Source of the DNA: Streptantibioticus_C sp963761325
GTDB lineage: Bacteria; Actinomycetota; Actinomycetes; Streptomycetales; Streptomycetaceae
Length of the DNA: 64,000 bases
NCBI GenBank assembly: GCA_963761325.1
Contig: CAVXGZ010000001.1
Span: 62,001-126,000 of the forward strand
Reading direction: 5' to 3'
The notes beneath the pieces are model-generated. The model did no database searches. It was given only the letters and a program-made list of their open reading frames with translations, and was not told the origin of the DNA. How positions within the stretch are numbered: position 1 is the first letter of the stretch; each line of letters begins with the position of its first letter. Below, in pieces: positions 1 through 9,198 of this stretch. A program made the translations under genes and the position numbers.

Positions 1-180
1 CACGGCCAGGACGAGATCTACCTGGTGGTGAGCGGTCGCGCGTCGATCACCGTCGGTGACGAGACGACGGTCGTCGCGCGCGGCAGCGTGGTCTACGTGC
101 CGGCCAAGGTGCCGCACCGGTTCCACCACATCACCGAGGACCTGCGGGTGCTGGTGGTCTTCTCGCCGCCGGAGAGGTGA
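1..180 (+). CDS. cupin domain protein, C-terminal part
   Basis: This is the 3' end of a gene that begins before the window: frame 1 is open from base 1 to a TGA at 178-180 (59 residues). The residues show the second half of a small cupin barrel: EIYLVVSGRASITVGDE, then a Gly turn and VPHRFHHI, whose His residues are typical cupin metal ligands, and a closing strand RVLVVFSPPER. The order of a strand reading YLVVSG, a Gly-rich turn and PHRF is the hallmark of single-domain cupins. These may be enzymes, dioxygenases or small-molecule binding proteins, and the fragment cannot tell which. A weak hairpin follows the stop. Confidence 0.8.
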   Translation, partial: HGQDEIYLVVSGRASITVGDETTVVARGSVVYVPAKVPHRFHHITEDLRVLVVFSPPER

Positions 181-181
181 G

Positions 182-202
182 CCGGCACCCCGGTGCCCGG
201 CG
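182..202 (+). terminator. possible terminator after the cupin gene
   Basis: GCCGG-CAC pairs with GTG-C-CCGGC as an 8-bp stem with one bulged base immediately after the cupin stop. There is no T-run, which is common for terminators in GC-rich actinobacteria. Confidence 0.35.
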
Positions 203-333
203 CCCTCGCGGTCTCGGGGTCCCGTCAGGGTCGGTTCAGGGACGGATGGGGTCCGCTTCCCCTCGGCGCGGGGGTCCGGCGCCCGTAAGCTCAAGTCAGA
301 CGGATTTGGTGGAAGGGCGGAGGGAGTCGCAAC

Positions 334-564
334 GTGAACGGGATCCTGAACAGCGTGCCGTGGTGGATCAAGTGGGTCGCCGTGCCCGTGATCGCACTGT
401 TCATCTTCGGTGGGCTGATCACCAGCATCATCGGCTTCATGGTGGGTCTGCTGTTCAAGGTGCTGCTCTTCGCGGCGCTGGTCGGCGGGCTGATCTTCGT
501 GGTGAAGAAGTTCACCTCGTCCTCGATGTCCTCGCGCAAGGACTCCTCCCACAAGGACTGGTGA
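334..564 (+). CDS. DUF5326 family small membrane protein
   Basis: A 76-residue protein starting at GTG 334, with a GGCGGAGGGA ribosome-binding site about 10 bases upstream. Residues 10-60 are almost wholly hydrophobic and form two closely spaced membrane helices (WWIKWVAVPVIALFIFG, then GFMVGLLFKVLLFAALVGGLI). A short Ser/Lys-rich tail ends in KDW. Length, order and tail match the DUF5326 proteins common in Streptomyces; no function is known for them. The gene is convergent with the flotillin-like gene and the two share a strong hairpin between their stop codons. Confidence 0.85.
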   Translation: MNGILNSVPWWIKWVAVPVIALFIFGGLITSIIGFMVGLLFKVLLFAALVGGLIFVVKKFTSSSMSSRKDSSHKDW

Positions 565-580
565 CGGCACGGGTCCCGGC

Positions 581-631
581 ACAGCGGACGCCCGCGGCGG
601 AGTAACCGCTCCGTACCGCGGGCGCCGCTGT
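581..631. terminator. bidirectional terminator between DUF5326 and flotillin-like genes
   Basis: A long inverted repeat: ACAGCGG-A-CGCCCGCGG-CGGAG pairs with CTCCG-TA-CCGCGGGCG-CCGCTGT, leaving a small loop around 603-608. It lies between two convergent stop codons and probably serves both genes. Confidence 0.75.
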
Positions 632-656
632 CTCCGGATCGCGCCGGACCCCCGGA

Positions 657-2153
657 TCAGCCGATCCGCGACCCCTCGTCCTGGACCGGGATGCGGGTGC
701 CGTTCAACGGCGTGACCGGTGCCGGGTCGGCGGCGTCCGCCGGGCGGGCCGCCGGGCCGTTCATCGCCGTCAGCAGCTGACGCGCGAGCCCCAGCCCGGT
801 GCCGCCCATGGTGAGCGCCTTGGCGAACATCTCCGACATCCCGTCGGCGCCGTTGAGCAGCACCATGTGGTCGACGTTGCCGAACGCCGCCGCGCCCGCC
901 CGCACGATCTCCGGCCACCGCTCGGCCAGTTGCTGGGCGACCACGGCCTCCTGGTTCTCGGCCAGCGCGGCCGCCCGCGCCTTGATGCCCTCCGCCTCGG
1001 CCAGGCCCTTCGCCCGGTCCGCCTCCGCCTCGGCGAGACCGCGGGCCTTGGCCGCCGCGGCCTCCGCCTCACCGGTCGCCCGGGTGGCCTCGGCCTCGGC
1101 GAGACCGCGGCTCTTGGTGGCCTCCGCCTCGGCCTGCGCCCGGCTCTTGACCCGGCTCGCCTCGGCCACCGCCGCCAGCTCGGTCTCCTTGGCGTTCGCC
1201 TCGGCCGCCGAGATCCGCGCGTCGCGTTCCGCCGCGGCGAGCGTCCGCGTCTCGTACGCCTTGGCGTCGGCCGGCTTGCGGATGTCGGCCTGCAGCTGCT
1301 GCTCGCGCCGGTGCGCCTCCAGCTCCGCGACCCGGGTCTCCTGGACGACGACCTCCTGACGGGCCGCCGCCTCGGCCAGCGGGCCCGCCATCCGCGCGGT
1401 GGCCGCCGCCTTCTCGCGCTGCGCCTGGTGGCCGGCCTGCAGGATCTCGCTGTCCCGGGTCGCCTCCGACACCCGCGCGGCGGCCTTCTGCTCCGCCTCG
1501 GTGGCCATCCGGTACGCCTCCGCCTGGGCGATGCGGGCGTCCCGCTGGACCGCGGCGGCGTGCGGCGCGGCCAGGTTGGTGATGTACCCGGTCGGGTCCT
1601 CGATCTCGTGGATCGTCAGCGAGTCGACGATCAGCCCGAGTTTCTCCATCTCGGTGCCGGACGCCAGCCGGGTCTGCGCGGTCAGCTTGTCCCGGTCGCG
1701 GATCATCTCCTCGACCGTCAGGCCGCCCACGATGGAGCGCAGGTGGCCGGCGAACAGGTTGTGCACCCGGGCGCCCATGTACTTCTGCTGGTCCAGGAAA
1801 CGCCGGGCCGCGTTGGCGATCGACACGAAGTCGTCGCCGACCTTGAAGATCACCACGCCCTGGACCTTGAGCGGGATGCCCTGGTTGGTGACGCAGTCCA
1901 CCGACAGCTCGGCCTCGTTCAGGTCGAGCGACAGCTTGCGGACCGCCTGCACACCGGGCATCACGAGGGTGCCCCGGCCGGTGACGATGCGGAAGCCCAG
2001 ACCCGCGTCGAGGCCGTCCGCGCGGTGCTTGGAACCCGAGATGACCAACGCCTCGTTCGGCTCGGCGACTCGCCACATGAGCTTGAACAGGGTGATCAGG
2101 ATGATGACTGCGACGAGTGCGATACCCGCCACGACGCCGATGACCATCGGCAC
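657..2153 (-). CDS. flotillin-like SPFH domain protein
   Basis: I chose the GTG at 2153 (product begins VPMVIGVVAG) because an AAGGGGG site lies just upstream; the ATG two codons later (2147) is equally possible, and the longer frame to 2225 adds a non-conserved Arg-rich stretch. The roughly 498-residue product has one N-terminal membrane helix (about residues 3-25), an SPFH/band-7 domain (about 30-200, with EPNEALVISGSKHR and FRIVTGRGTLVMPGVQ), then a 220-residue Ala/Glu/Arg heptad region (AEAEATRATGEAEAAAAKARG) typical of flotillin coiled coils. The C-terminal part contains LLNGADGMSEMFAKAL. Flotillins oligomerise on the membrane and organise functional microdomains. The upstream NfeD-like gene is the usual partner of SPFH proteins. 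Confidence 0.88.
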   Translation of the reverse strand: MPMVIGVVAGIALVAVIILITLFKLMWRVAEPNEALVISGSKHRADGLDAGLGFRIVTGRGTLVMPGVQAVRKLSLDLNEAELSVDCVTNQGIPLKVQGVVIFKVGDDFVSIANAARRFLDQQKYMGARVHNLFAGHLRSIVGGLTVEEMIRDRDKLTAQTRLASGTEMEKLGLIVDSLTIHEIEDPTGYITNLAAPHAAAVQRDARIAQAEAYRMATEAEQKAAARVSEATRDSEILQAGHQAQREKAAATARMAGPLAEAAARQEVVVQETRVAELEAHRREQQLQADIRKPADAKAYETRTLAAAERDARISAAEANAKETELAAVAEASRVKSRAQAEAEATKSRGLAEAEATRATGEAEAAAAKARGLAEAEADRAKGLAEAEGIKARAAALAENQEAVVAQQLAERWPEIVRAGAAAFGNVDHMVLLNGADGMSEMFAKALTMGGTGLGLARQLLTAMNGPAARPADAADPAPVTPLNGTRIPVQDEGSRIG

Positions 2154-2295
2154 ATGCCCCCTTAGCGCGGCCCCGGAATGGAGCCGACGACGGGAGTGTC
2201 CTCCCGGCGGGCGGCCGTCCGCCATTGGCCGCCGTGGAGTCTTGTCGCCGTCTTAGCGCCCCGATGGCCCGAACGGCCCTGCCGGGCCGGCCGGT

Positions 2296-2493
2296 TCACA
2301 TCAGCGGCGAGACGTACACCGTGCGCGGCGGCTGGTACTCCACCACGACGACCAGCGTGCCGGCCGTGATCCGCTCGCCCGGATCCATCGGATACGCCAG
2401 GAAGTGCTCCGCGCCGCCGCGGACCCGGACGATCACCTCGCCGACCAGCCCCGGACCCACCGTGCCGGTCACCCGCCCCTGCGAACCCACCAT
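2296..2493 (-). CDS. small NfeD-like OB-fold protein
   Basis: A 65-residue protein from ATG 2493 (MVGSQGRVTGTVGPGL); an upstream in-frame ATG at 2589 would add a stretch that overlaps the thiC riboswitch on the other strand and looks non-coding. The sequence is a string of short beta strands (GRVTGTV, GEVIVRVRG, EHFLAYP, AGTLVVVVEYQPPRTVYVSPL), like the soluble C-terminal OB-fold of NfeD proteins, without the membrane helices or protease part of long NfeD. NfeD-type proteins are commonly encoded next to SPFH proteins, and here the flotillin-like gene lies 142 bp downstream on the same strand. It probably works with that membrane scaffold. The family assignment rests on pattern and context. 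Confidence 0.65.
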   Translation of the reverse strand: MVGSQGRVTGTVGPGLVGEVIVRVRGGAEHFLAYPMDPGERITAGTLVVVVEYQPPRTVYVSPLM

Positions 2494-2569
2494 GCCCCGG
2501 AGCGTAGCCGAGCCGACCCGGCCTCCGGCCGGAACGGGCCGACCACTAGCGTGGTGGACGCCTTTTGCG

Positions 2570-2660
2570 ATCGCGGGAGCTCGGAGCACCGGGCTGAGAG
2601 GGCGCTGACAGCTGCGCCGACCGCTGAACCTGTTACCGGGTAATGCCGGCGTAGGGAGTG
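2570..2660 (+). promoter_or_regulatory. TPP riboswitch (THI element) of thiC
   Basis: The conserved thiamine-pyrophosphate aptamer core is directly readable: GGGCTGAGAGGG at about 2590-2602, the GCGC/GCGC arm, CTGAACCTG at about 2623-2631, and CCGGGTAATGCCGGCGTAGGGA at 2636-2657, given in parts as CCGGGTAATGCC and GGCGTAGGGA. The thiC ATG is at 2669. The only good ribosome-binding site, AGGGAG at 2653-2658, lies in the 3' edge of the aptamer. Binding of TPP should therefore mask it and shut off translation, the usual mode in actinobacteria. The aptamer sits between divergent genes. Confidence 0.95.
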
Positions 2661-2668
2661 GGTCTCAG

Positions 2669-4438
<1,770 letters not shown>

Positions 4439-4461
4439 CGGCCGCCGTCCGGGCGTGACCG

Positions 4462-4492
4462 GGCCCCCGGAGCCGAGGCGGTTCCGGGGGCC
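4462..4492 (+). terminator. thiC terminator hairpin
   Basis: GGCCCCCGGA at 4462-4471 pairs perfectly with TCCGGGGGCC at 4483-4492, with an 11-base loop. It lies between the convergent thiC and SH3-protein stops and may act in both directions. Confidence 0.6.
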
Positions 4493-4516
4493 TGCGACCG
4501 GTGGGCCGCCGGTGGA

Positions 4517-4969
4517 TCAGCGGTTGTTGCCGTTTCCACGGCCGTTGTTGTTGTTCCCGCGGTTGTTGTCGTTGTTCCCGCGGTTGTTGTCGTTGCCGCG
4601 GCCGTTGTTGTTGCCGCGGTGGTCATCGCGCTTGCACCACTTGGGCGCCGGGCCGATGTTGCGGATGTAGCGGGCGGCCGACCAGCCGTAGGTGCCGTCG
4701 TTCAGCAGGTACCAGCGCGGGTTGCCGTTGATGTTCTCGCCGTTGACCTTGCACTTGATGCCGACGATCGAACCCCGGGCGTGCCAGCCGACGATGCGGC
4801 TGTTGGTGTTGGGGCGGGCCCGCACGAACAGGCCGCCGTTCGCGATGACCCTGCCCTTGTAGCCCCATGCGGACTCGGCCGCCGCGGCGGTGTCGGCGAC
4901 TCCGGCGGTGACCATGGCGCCGGCGGCGACGCACAGGGCGATCTTGCTGAGCTTCGACTGCAGAACCAT
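4517..4969 (-). CDS. secreted SH3-like domain protein with Asn/Gly/Arg tail
   Basis: A 150-residue secreted protein from ATG 4969, with an AGGAG site 7 bases upstream. Residues 1-31 form a Sec signal peptide (LSKIALCVAAGAMVTAGVADTAAAA). A bacterial SH3-like domain follows, about residues 35-115 (GLFVRARPNTNSRIVGWHARGSIVGIKC, WYLLNDGTYGWSAARYI). The final 35 residues are a low-complexity tail of NNRGN and NGRGN units. Small secreted SH3 proteins of Streptomyces are thought to bind cell-wall material, but no enzyme domain is present and the ligand is unknown. The tail is codon-repetitive and likely varies in length between strains. Confidence 0.8.
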   Translation of the reverse strand: MVLQSKLSKIALCVAAGAMVTAGVADTAAAAESAWGYKGRVIANGGLFVRARPNTNSRIVGWHARGSIVGIKCKVNGENINGNPRWYLLNDGTYGWSAARYIRNIGPAPKWCKRDDHRGNNNGRGNDNNRGNNDNNRGNNNNGRGNGNNR

Positions 4970-5208
4970 CTGCTCACTCCTGTGGAGATGACGGCCCGGG
5001 GGCCTGGGAAAGCACCTGATGGGCCGGGTGGCGTCACCCGGCGACGAACGCTCGCGCGATTCGTGTGGATGCTTCCGAAGGAGTCACCCGACGTTTCGCA
5101 CTGCCGACTTAAAGTCGCACAAAAGGGGCGCCAGGTGTCGCGCTGAGTGCTCGTCCGTTCGGGTATCAGTCGGATATTCCGCAAAATGGCCTAGGGCATG
5201 ACGGCCGG
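4970..5208. other. 5' region of the SH3-protein gene: two small dyads, no gene
   Basis: No coding signal is apparent. Two symmetrical sequences stand out: a GCCGGGTG/CACCCGGC hairpin with a 4-base loop at 5023-5042, in the presumed leader of the SH3-protein mRNA, and CGACTTAAAGTCG at 5105-5117, an AT-centred 13-bp palindrome that could be a regulator site. I looked for the ydaO (c-di-AMP) aptamer seen before some Streptomyces cell-wall genes and did not find it. Confidence 0.35.
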
Positions 5209-6118
5209 TCAGCTCGGATCGGCGTCCCGGTGGGTGAGGCCGCCGTCGGAGTGACCGGTGCCGGGGAAGTCCGGGCTGGAGAAGTCGGGGCTGGAGAAGT
5301 CCGGGCTGGAGAACCGCGGCCCCGGCGAGCGGACCTGGTCGCCGGCGGCGGGGCTGGAGAAGCCCGGCCTGGTGTAGCCCAGCGTGCTCGGCCGCCGCGG
5401 AGCGCCCGGACCGCGCTCCGGCACGCGGCCGGTGCGGGACGCCGCGGCCGGCCCGTCGCCCGACGCCAGCGCCTCGTGCAGGAACGGCCGCATCCCGCGC
5501 TCCAGCAGCGCCGCCGACCACAGGGCCCGGGCGGCGCCGACCTCGCTCGGCGGCGCGGAGTGCGAGGCGCGGATCGCGCCGGAGCCGTCCCGCAGCGCGG
5601 TGAGGACCATGCCGATCGTGCACAGCAGCACGCCGACGCCGGTGATGGCCAGGAACAGCCAGCCGGCCGTGCGCAGCGGGGCGGCGATCGCCGGCTGCGG
5701 ACTCACCGCGCCGAGCGCGTAGCCGACGACCAGGAAGATCAGCGCGGCGGCGCCGGCCAGGATCGGCGTCAGCACGGCGATGACCGGGAGCAGCCCGGCG
5801 CCCGACACCGCGTCGGCCACCCCGCCGGGGGCCTGCGGAGCCGGCCGGCCGCTCTCGGCGGACCGGCGCGGAGCGGGCGGCCCGCTCGCGTTCCCTGGCG
5901 CGCAGGTACGTCTCGTACTCGGCGGCGGCGCAGGCGGATATCGCGGCCGACGCGCTCAGCGCCATGGTGCGCAACTGCTCGGTGGTGAGCGGCTGCGGGC
6001 GGCCGGCCCGGGGCTCGGAGCCGGGCCGCAGGGTCTCGTCGCGCAGGGCCTCGTCGAGAACGCGCTCGAACTCAGGGCGGTCCTCGGCCAGCAGGTGCGG
6101 AGCGCTGTTCATGTACAT
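5209..6118 (-). pseudogene. membrane protein gene split by a one-base frameshift
   Basis: The gene reads in two frames. From ATG 6118 (or 6112, which has the better-spaced GGGGG site) the first about 85 residues are coherent (LLAEDRPEFERVLDEALRDE, TTEQLRTMALSASAAISACAAAEYETYL). The frame then degenerates into Arg/Gly shadow sequence. The next frame carries the rest: two membrane helices (LLPVIAVLTPILAGAAALIFLVVG and WLFLAITGVGVLLCTIGMVLTA) and a tail with three FSSPDFSSPDFSSP units ending at 5209. The frame offset equals one extra base, located between about 5825 and 5900, where C5 and G4 runs occur. I recall Streptomyces homologues as one continuous protein. Function unknown. GTG 5820 could start a separate product, but that loses the conserved N-terminus. 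Confidence 0.65.
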
Positions 6119-6327
6119 CCCCCGATGCTCCGTTCCCCTCCGACCTGCCGGGGACCGTGGTGTTCCCGAGGCGGCCGGTCGGAAGCGGAGGCGAGCCTGT
6201 GACGGACATCCCGATGGTAGAGCGCGGGACTGACACGGTGACAGAGTGTTTCCCGAAATAGCTCGCTCGCTACGGTGACGCCGGTTCCGCGCGGGCCGTC
6301 CGGTTCGACGGTCCGTGACCCGTATTC

Positions 6328-7392
6328 CTATACGGAAAGCGGGAGTTGCGCCACCAGGAGAGTGCCGTCCATCGTCACGCCGCCGTCCATCGCCACCGCG
6401 AGGTCGTCCGCGTAGACGTGCGGCGCGGAGACCGTGGTGGGAGCCCTGCCGGCGCCTTCCTCACCGCCCACCTCGCCCAGCAGGTAGGGGATCGGACTGT
6501 GGCCGTGCACCACCTGCCGGCCCCCGAAGGCGTCGAGCAGTTCCCGGGCCGCGGACGTGCCGGTCTCGCCGCGGAAGGCGAAGCGTTTGGTGATTTTCCG
6601 GAACAGCTCCCAGCATTCGTCAGCGTCACTCCTTTGAATGACCCCAGTCACCGCGTCGTTGACGGCGTCGATGGTGGCGCCGTACTCCAGGTACGCGGTG
6701 GTGTCGGAGTGCAGGAGCAGATGGCCCTCTTCGAGGGCGACCGCGTCGAGCCGGGACATCCAGGCGATGTGGTGGTCCTGCAGGCGTTCCATGTCGGTGG
6801 GCTGGCCGCCGTTGAGCCGCCAGGCGGCGAGGAACGAGGCGGTGCCGGCCACCGAGTTGACCGGGGTGTCCTCGAAGCGCTTCGCACCGATCAGCAGCAA
6901 CTCGTGGTTGCCCATCAGGGCCTTGCAGTACCCGCCGGCGGCCGCCGCCTCGGCCGACAGCTGCATCACCAGGTCGATCACCCCGATCCCGTCGGGACCG
7001 CGGTCGGTGAAGTCGCCGAGGAACCACAGCCGGGCGGTGCCCGCCGACCAGTGCCCCGCCTCGTCCACCAGGCCGTTGGCGTGCAGCGCGGACCGCAGCT
7101 CGTCGAGGTATCCGTGCACGTCGCCCACGACGAACAGCGGCCCGGGCACGCCCTCGTCCGGCTCGGCGCCGGTGGCCGGCTGCGCGCCGGGGTGGTCGGT
7201 GACCGGCCGGATCACCGGCAGGTCGTGCGCGGTCGGGGTGTAGTCGACGGAGGGCGTGGCGGCGGGCGGTGCGGGAGGCGCCTGCGGCGCGGCCGGAGCG
7301 GCCGCCCGCGACAGCGGCTGCCGCTGCGGCGTCCAGCCCGCCGGGGCAGCCTCAGCGAGCGTTACGGGTTCCTGACCGGCCCCCTGCGTCAT
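6328..7392 (-). CDS. metallophosphoesterase (PPP-type)
   Basis: A roughly 354-residue protein from ATG 7392; GGAGG sits 5 bases upstream, so I prefer it to GTG 7404. The first 85 residues are Pro/Ala-rich and probably disordered. The catalytic calcineurin-like domain follows with its metal-binding motifs in order: VVGDVHG, FLGDFTDRG and MGNHE. VVHGHSPIPYLLGE comes near the C-terminus. These supply the Asp/His/Asn/His ligands of a di-metal centre, so the protein should dephosphorylate phosphoproteins or small phosphate esters. No membrane helix or signal peptide is present. The substrate is not predictable. The gene follows a LacI-type regulator on the same strand, 225 bp away. Confidence 0.88.
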   Translation of the reverse strand: MTQGAGQEPVTLAEAAPAGWTPQRQPLSRAAAPAAPQAPPAPPAATPSVDYTPTAHDLPVIRPVTDHPGAQPATGAEPDEGVPGPLFVVGDVHGYLDELRSALHANGLVDEAGHWSAGTARLWFLGDFTDRGPDGIGVIDLVMQLSAEAAAAGGYCKALMGNHELLLIGAKRFEDTPVNSVAGTASFLAAWRLNGGQPTDMERLQDHHIAWMSRLDAVALEEGHLLLHSDTTAYLEYGATIDAVNDAVTGVIQRSDADECWELFRKITKRFAFRGETGTSAARELLDAFGGRQVVHGHSPIPYLLGEVGGEEGAGRAPTTVSAPHVYADDLAVAMDGGVTMDGTLLVAQLPLSV

Positions 7393-7617
7393 CGACCCCT
7401 CCACCCTCGCGCCGCCGTCACCGCGCCACGCCGGCAGCGGTGCGCGCCGGGGCGTCCTGCGGTGTCATCCGCCCATCATAGGAACGCCGCTGCCGGGTTG
7501 CGACGCACATAGGGCCTGCCAATCGGGGCCGGGTGAACAATTCTTGTCCAACACGCCTGAAAATCCGGCCGGACCGCCCGGCAGCCGATCGTTTCACGTA
7601 CCGAACGGAACGCGCGC

Positions 7618-8718
7618 TCAGCGGTCGTCCGAGGCGCGCGGCGGGCTGACCGTGGTGCGCGGCGGACGGCGCCGGGACGAGGCGCGCACGATCAGATCGG
7701 TGGGCATGACCTGCTCGACCGGCTGTGCGGGAGCGGCCCCCTCGATCGCGTCGATCAGCAACTGCACGACGGCGGTGCCGATGCGGCCCGGCTTGAGCGA
7801 CAGCGTGCTGATCGGCGGCTCGGTCGCGGCGTAGGCGGGCCGTTCGCTGCAGCAGACGAGTAACAGGTCGTCCGGCACCCGCAGTCCGTAGCGGCGGGCG
7901 GCGGCCAGCAGGTCGGTCCCGTTGGGGTCGAACAGGCCGTACACCGCGTCCGGCCGGTCGGGTCTGGCGAGCAGCCGGTCGGCGGCGACCGCGCCCGCGC
8001 ACGGGTCGTGGGCCGGATACGCCTCGTAGACCGGCTCCTGGCCGACGCGTTCGCACCAGTCGAGGTAGGCGCTGGTGGACAGCCGGGTGTAGGTGTCGGT
8101 GCTGGTGCCGGTGAGCAGGCCGATGCGCCGGGCGCCGGCCTCGGCGAGGTGGTCGAGGATGCCGATCACGGCCTGCTCGTGGTCGTTGTCCACCCAGGCG
8201 TGCACCGGCAGGTTGCCGGCCGGGCGGCCGTCGCTGACCACCGGGATGCCCTGCCGGACCAGGTCGGCCACCACCGGGTCGTGGTCGGAGGGGTCGATGA
8301 CGACGGTGCCGTCCAGCGCGACGTTGTTCCACACGTCGTGCCGGGAGGAGGCGGGCAGGATGACGAGCGCGTAGCCGCGGGCCAGCGCGGCGGAGGTGGC
8401 CGCCCGCGCCATCTCGGCGAAGTAGGCGAACTCGGTGAAGGTGAAAGGTTCTTCCCCGTAGGTGGTCACCGTGAGGCCGATCAGGCCGGATCTGCCGGTG
8501 CGCAGTGTGCGGGCGGCGGCCGAAGGGCGGTAGCCCAGCCGGTTGGCGACCTCGCGGACATGGCGCCGGGTGGCGTCGGGGAGGCGTCCCTTGCCGTTGA
8601 GCGCGTCGGAGACCGTGGTGATCGAGACACCGGCCGCGGCGGCCACGTCCCGGATCCCGGCCCGCCCCAGCCTACGCCCGGTCGACCGGCTCGCCTGGTG
8701 GTTACCTGCTGCTGTCAT
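7618..8718 (-). CDS. LacI-family transcriptional regulator
   Basis: A 366-residue protein. Residues 23-70 are the LacI helix-turn-helix plus hinge (IRDVAAAAGVSITTVSDALNGKGRLPDATR, VREVANRLGYRPSAAARTLRTGRSGLIGL). A periplasmic-binding-like sensor domain follows (HDVWNNVALDGTVVIDP, RRIGLLTGTSTDTYTRLS, DAVYGLFDPNGTDLLAAARRYGLRVPDDLLLVCCSERP). Such regulators usually sense a sugar or nucleoside and repress a neighbouring transport or catabolic operon, but none lies next to it: downstream is a metallophosphoesterase and divergently hisC. I recall a LacI gene near hisC2-cyd in Streptomyces as well, so the placement looks ancestral rather than acquired. The effector is unknown. Confidence 0.93.
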   Translation of the reverse strand: MTAAGNHQASRSTGRRLGRAGIRDVAAAAGVSITTVSDALNGKGRLPDATRRHVREVANRLGYRPSAAARTLRTGRSGLIGLTVTTYGEEPFTFTEFAYFAEMARAATSAALARGYALVILPASSRHDVWNNVALDGTVVIDPSDHDPVVADLVRQGIPVVSDGRPAGNLPVHAWVDNDHEQAVIGILDHLAEAGARRIGLLTGTSTDTYTRLSTSAYLDWCERVGQEPVYEAYPAHDPCAGAVAADRLLARPDRPDAVYGLFDPNGTDLLAAARRYGLRVPDDLLLVCCSERPAYAATEPPISTLSLKPGRIGTAVVQLLIDAIEGAAPAQPVEQVMPTDLIVRASSRRRPPRTTVSPPRASDDR

Positions 8719-9198
8719 CGCAGGCCGATAGTAGGGCTCGGCCCGTTCGATGGCGGGTACACGTGGACCGCCGTCAGCCGTGACGTTTCTGCATGACGAT
8801 CAGTGTGATCCGTCCTTCAAATGCCAGGTGATGCAGGGTGTTTGGTCTGGGTGTTGCGCATTACTCCCCGGTCCACGCATCGTGTGGCCCGAGGATCGGC
8901 TGGGTATCACCTCACCTGTACGAGGGACGCGCGCCACGGCGCGCGCCACCCGCGTACGCAGCATGTTCGCTCCCCTCCCGCTCGGTCCGCGCCGCCCATA
9001 AGGTGTGACCAGGCAGAATTACCGGGCGATCGGTCGGTTGACCGGGTGCGTGGGCCGCATCACGGCGCACTCACCCCGCTTCGCGATATAGGAGGGCGTA
9101 TACGAGATCGCCTCCGTGATGCGCCCGGCGAACGGCGTTCCGCTGGTTTGGGGGCGAACGCGCACATAAGCGCAGGGGAAGGTCGAGGAGGACCTACG
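8719..9198. other. 480-bp intergenic region between lacI-type gene and hisC
   Basis: No convincing gene is present. The region should hold the divergent promoters of the LacI-type regulator and hisC. Visible structure is limited: a tandem of GCGCGCCAC/GGCGCGCGCCAC near 8935-8950 and an imperfect dyad GGAGGGCG / CGCCTCC at about 9090-9115 flanking a TATACGAGAT core. The hisC ribosome-binding site GAGGAGGA ends at 9192. I see no riboswitch or T-box signature. Confidence 0.4.

Noticed and set aside
867..2165. Long plus-strand frame of 432 codons opposite the flotillin-like gene
   Set aside because: Arg/Leu/Gly-rich shadow of the opposite strand without family motifs; the minus-strand gene has clear SPFH features.
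4970..5208. c-di-AMP (ydaO) riboswitch before the SH3-protein gene
   Set aside because: The conserved aptamer core is absent; only simple hairpins are present.
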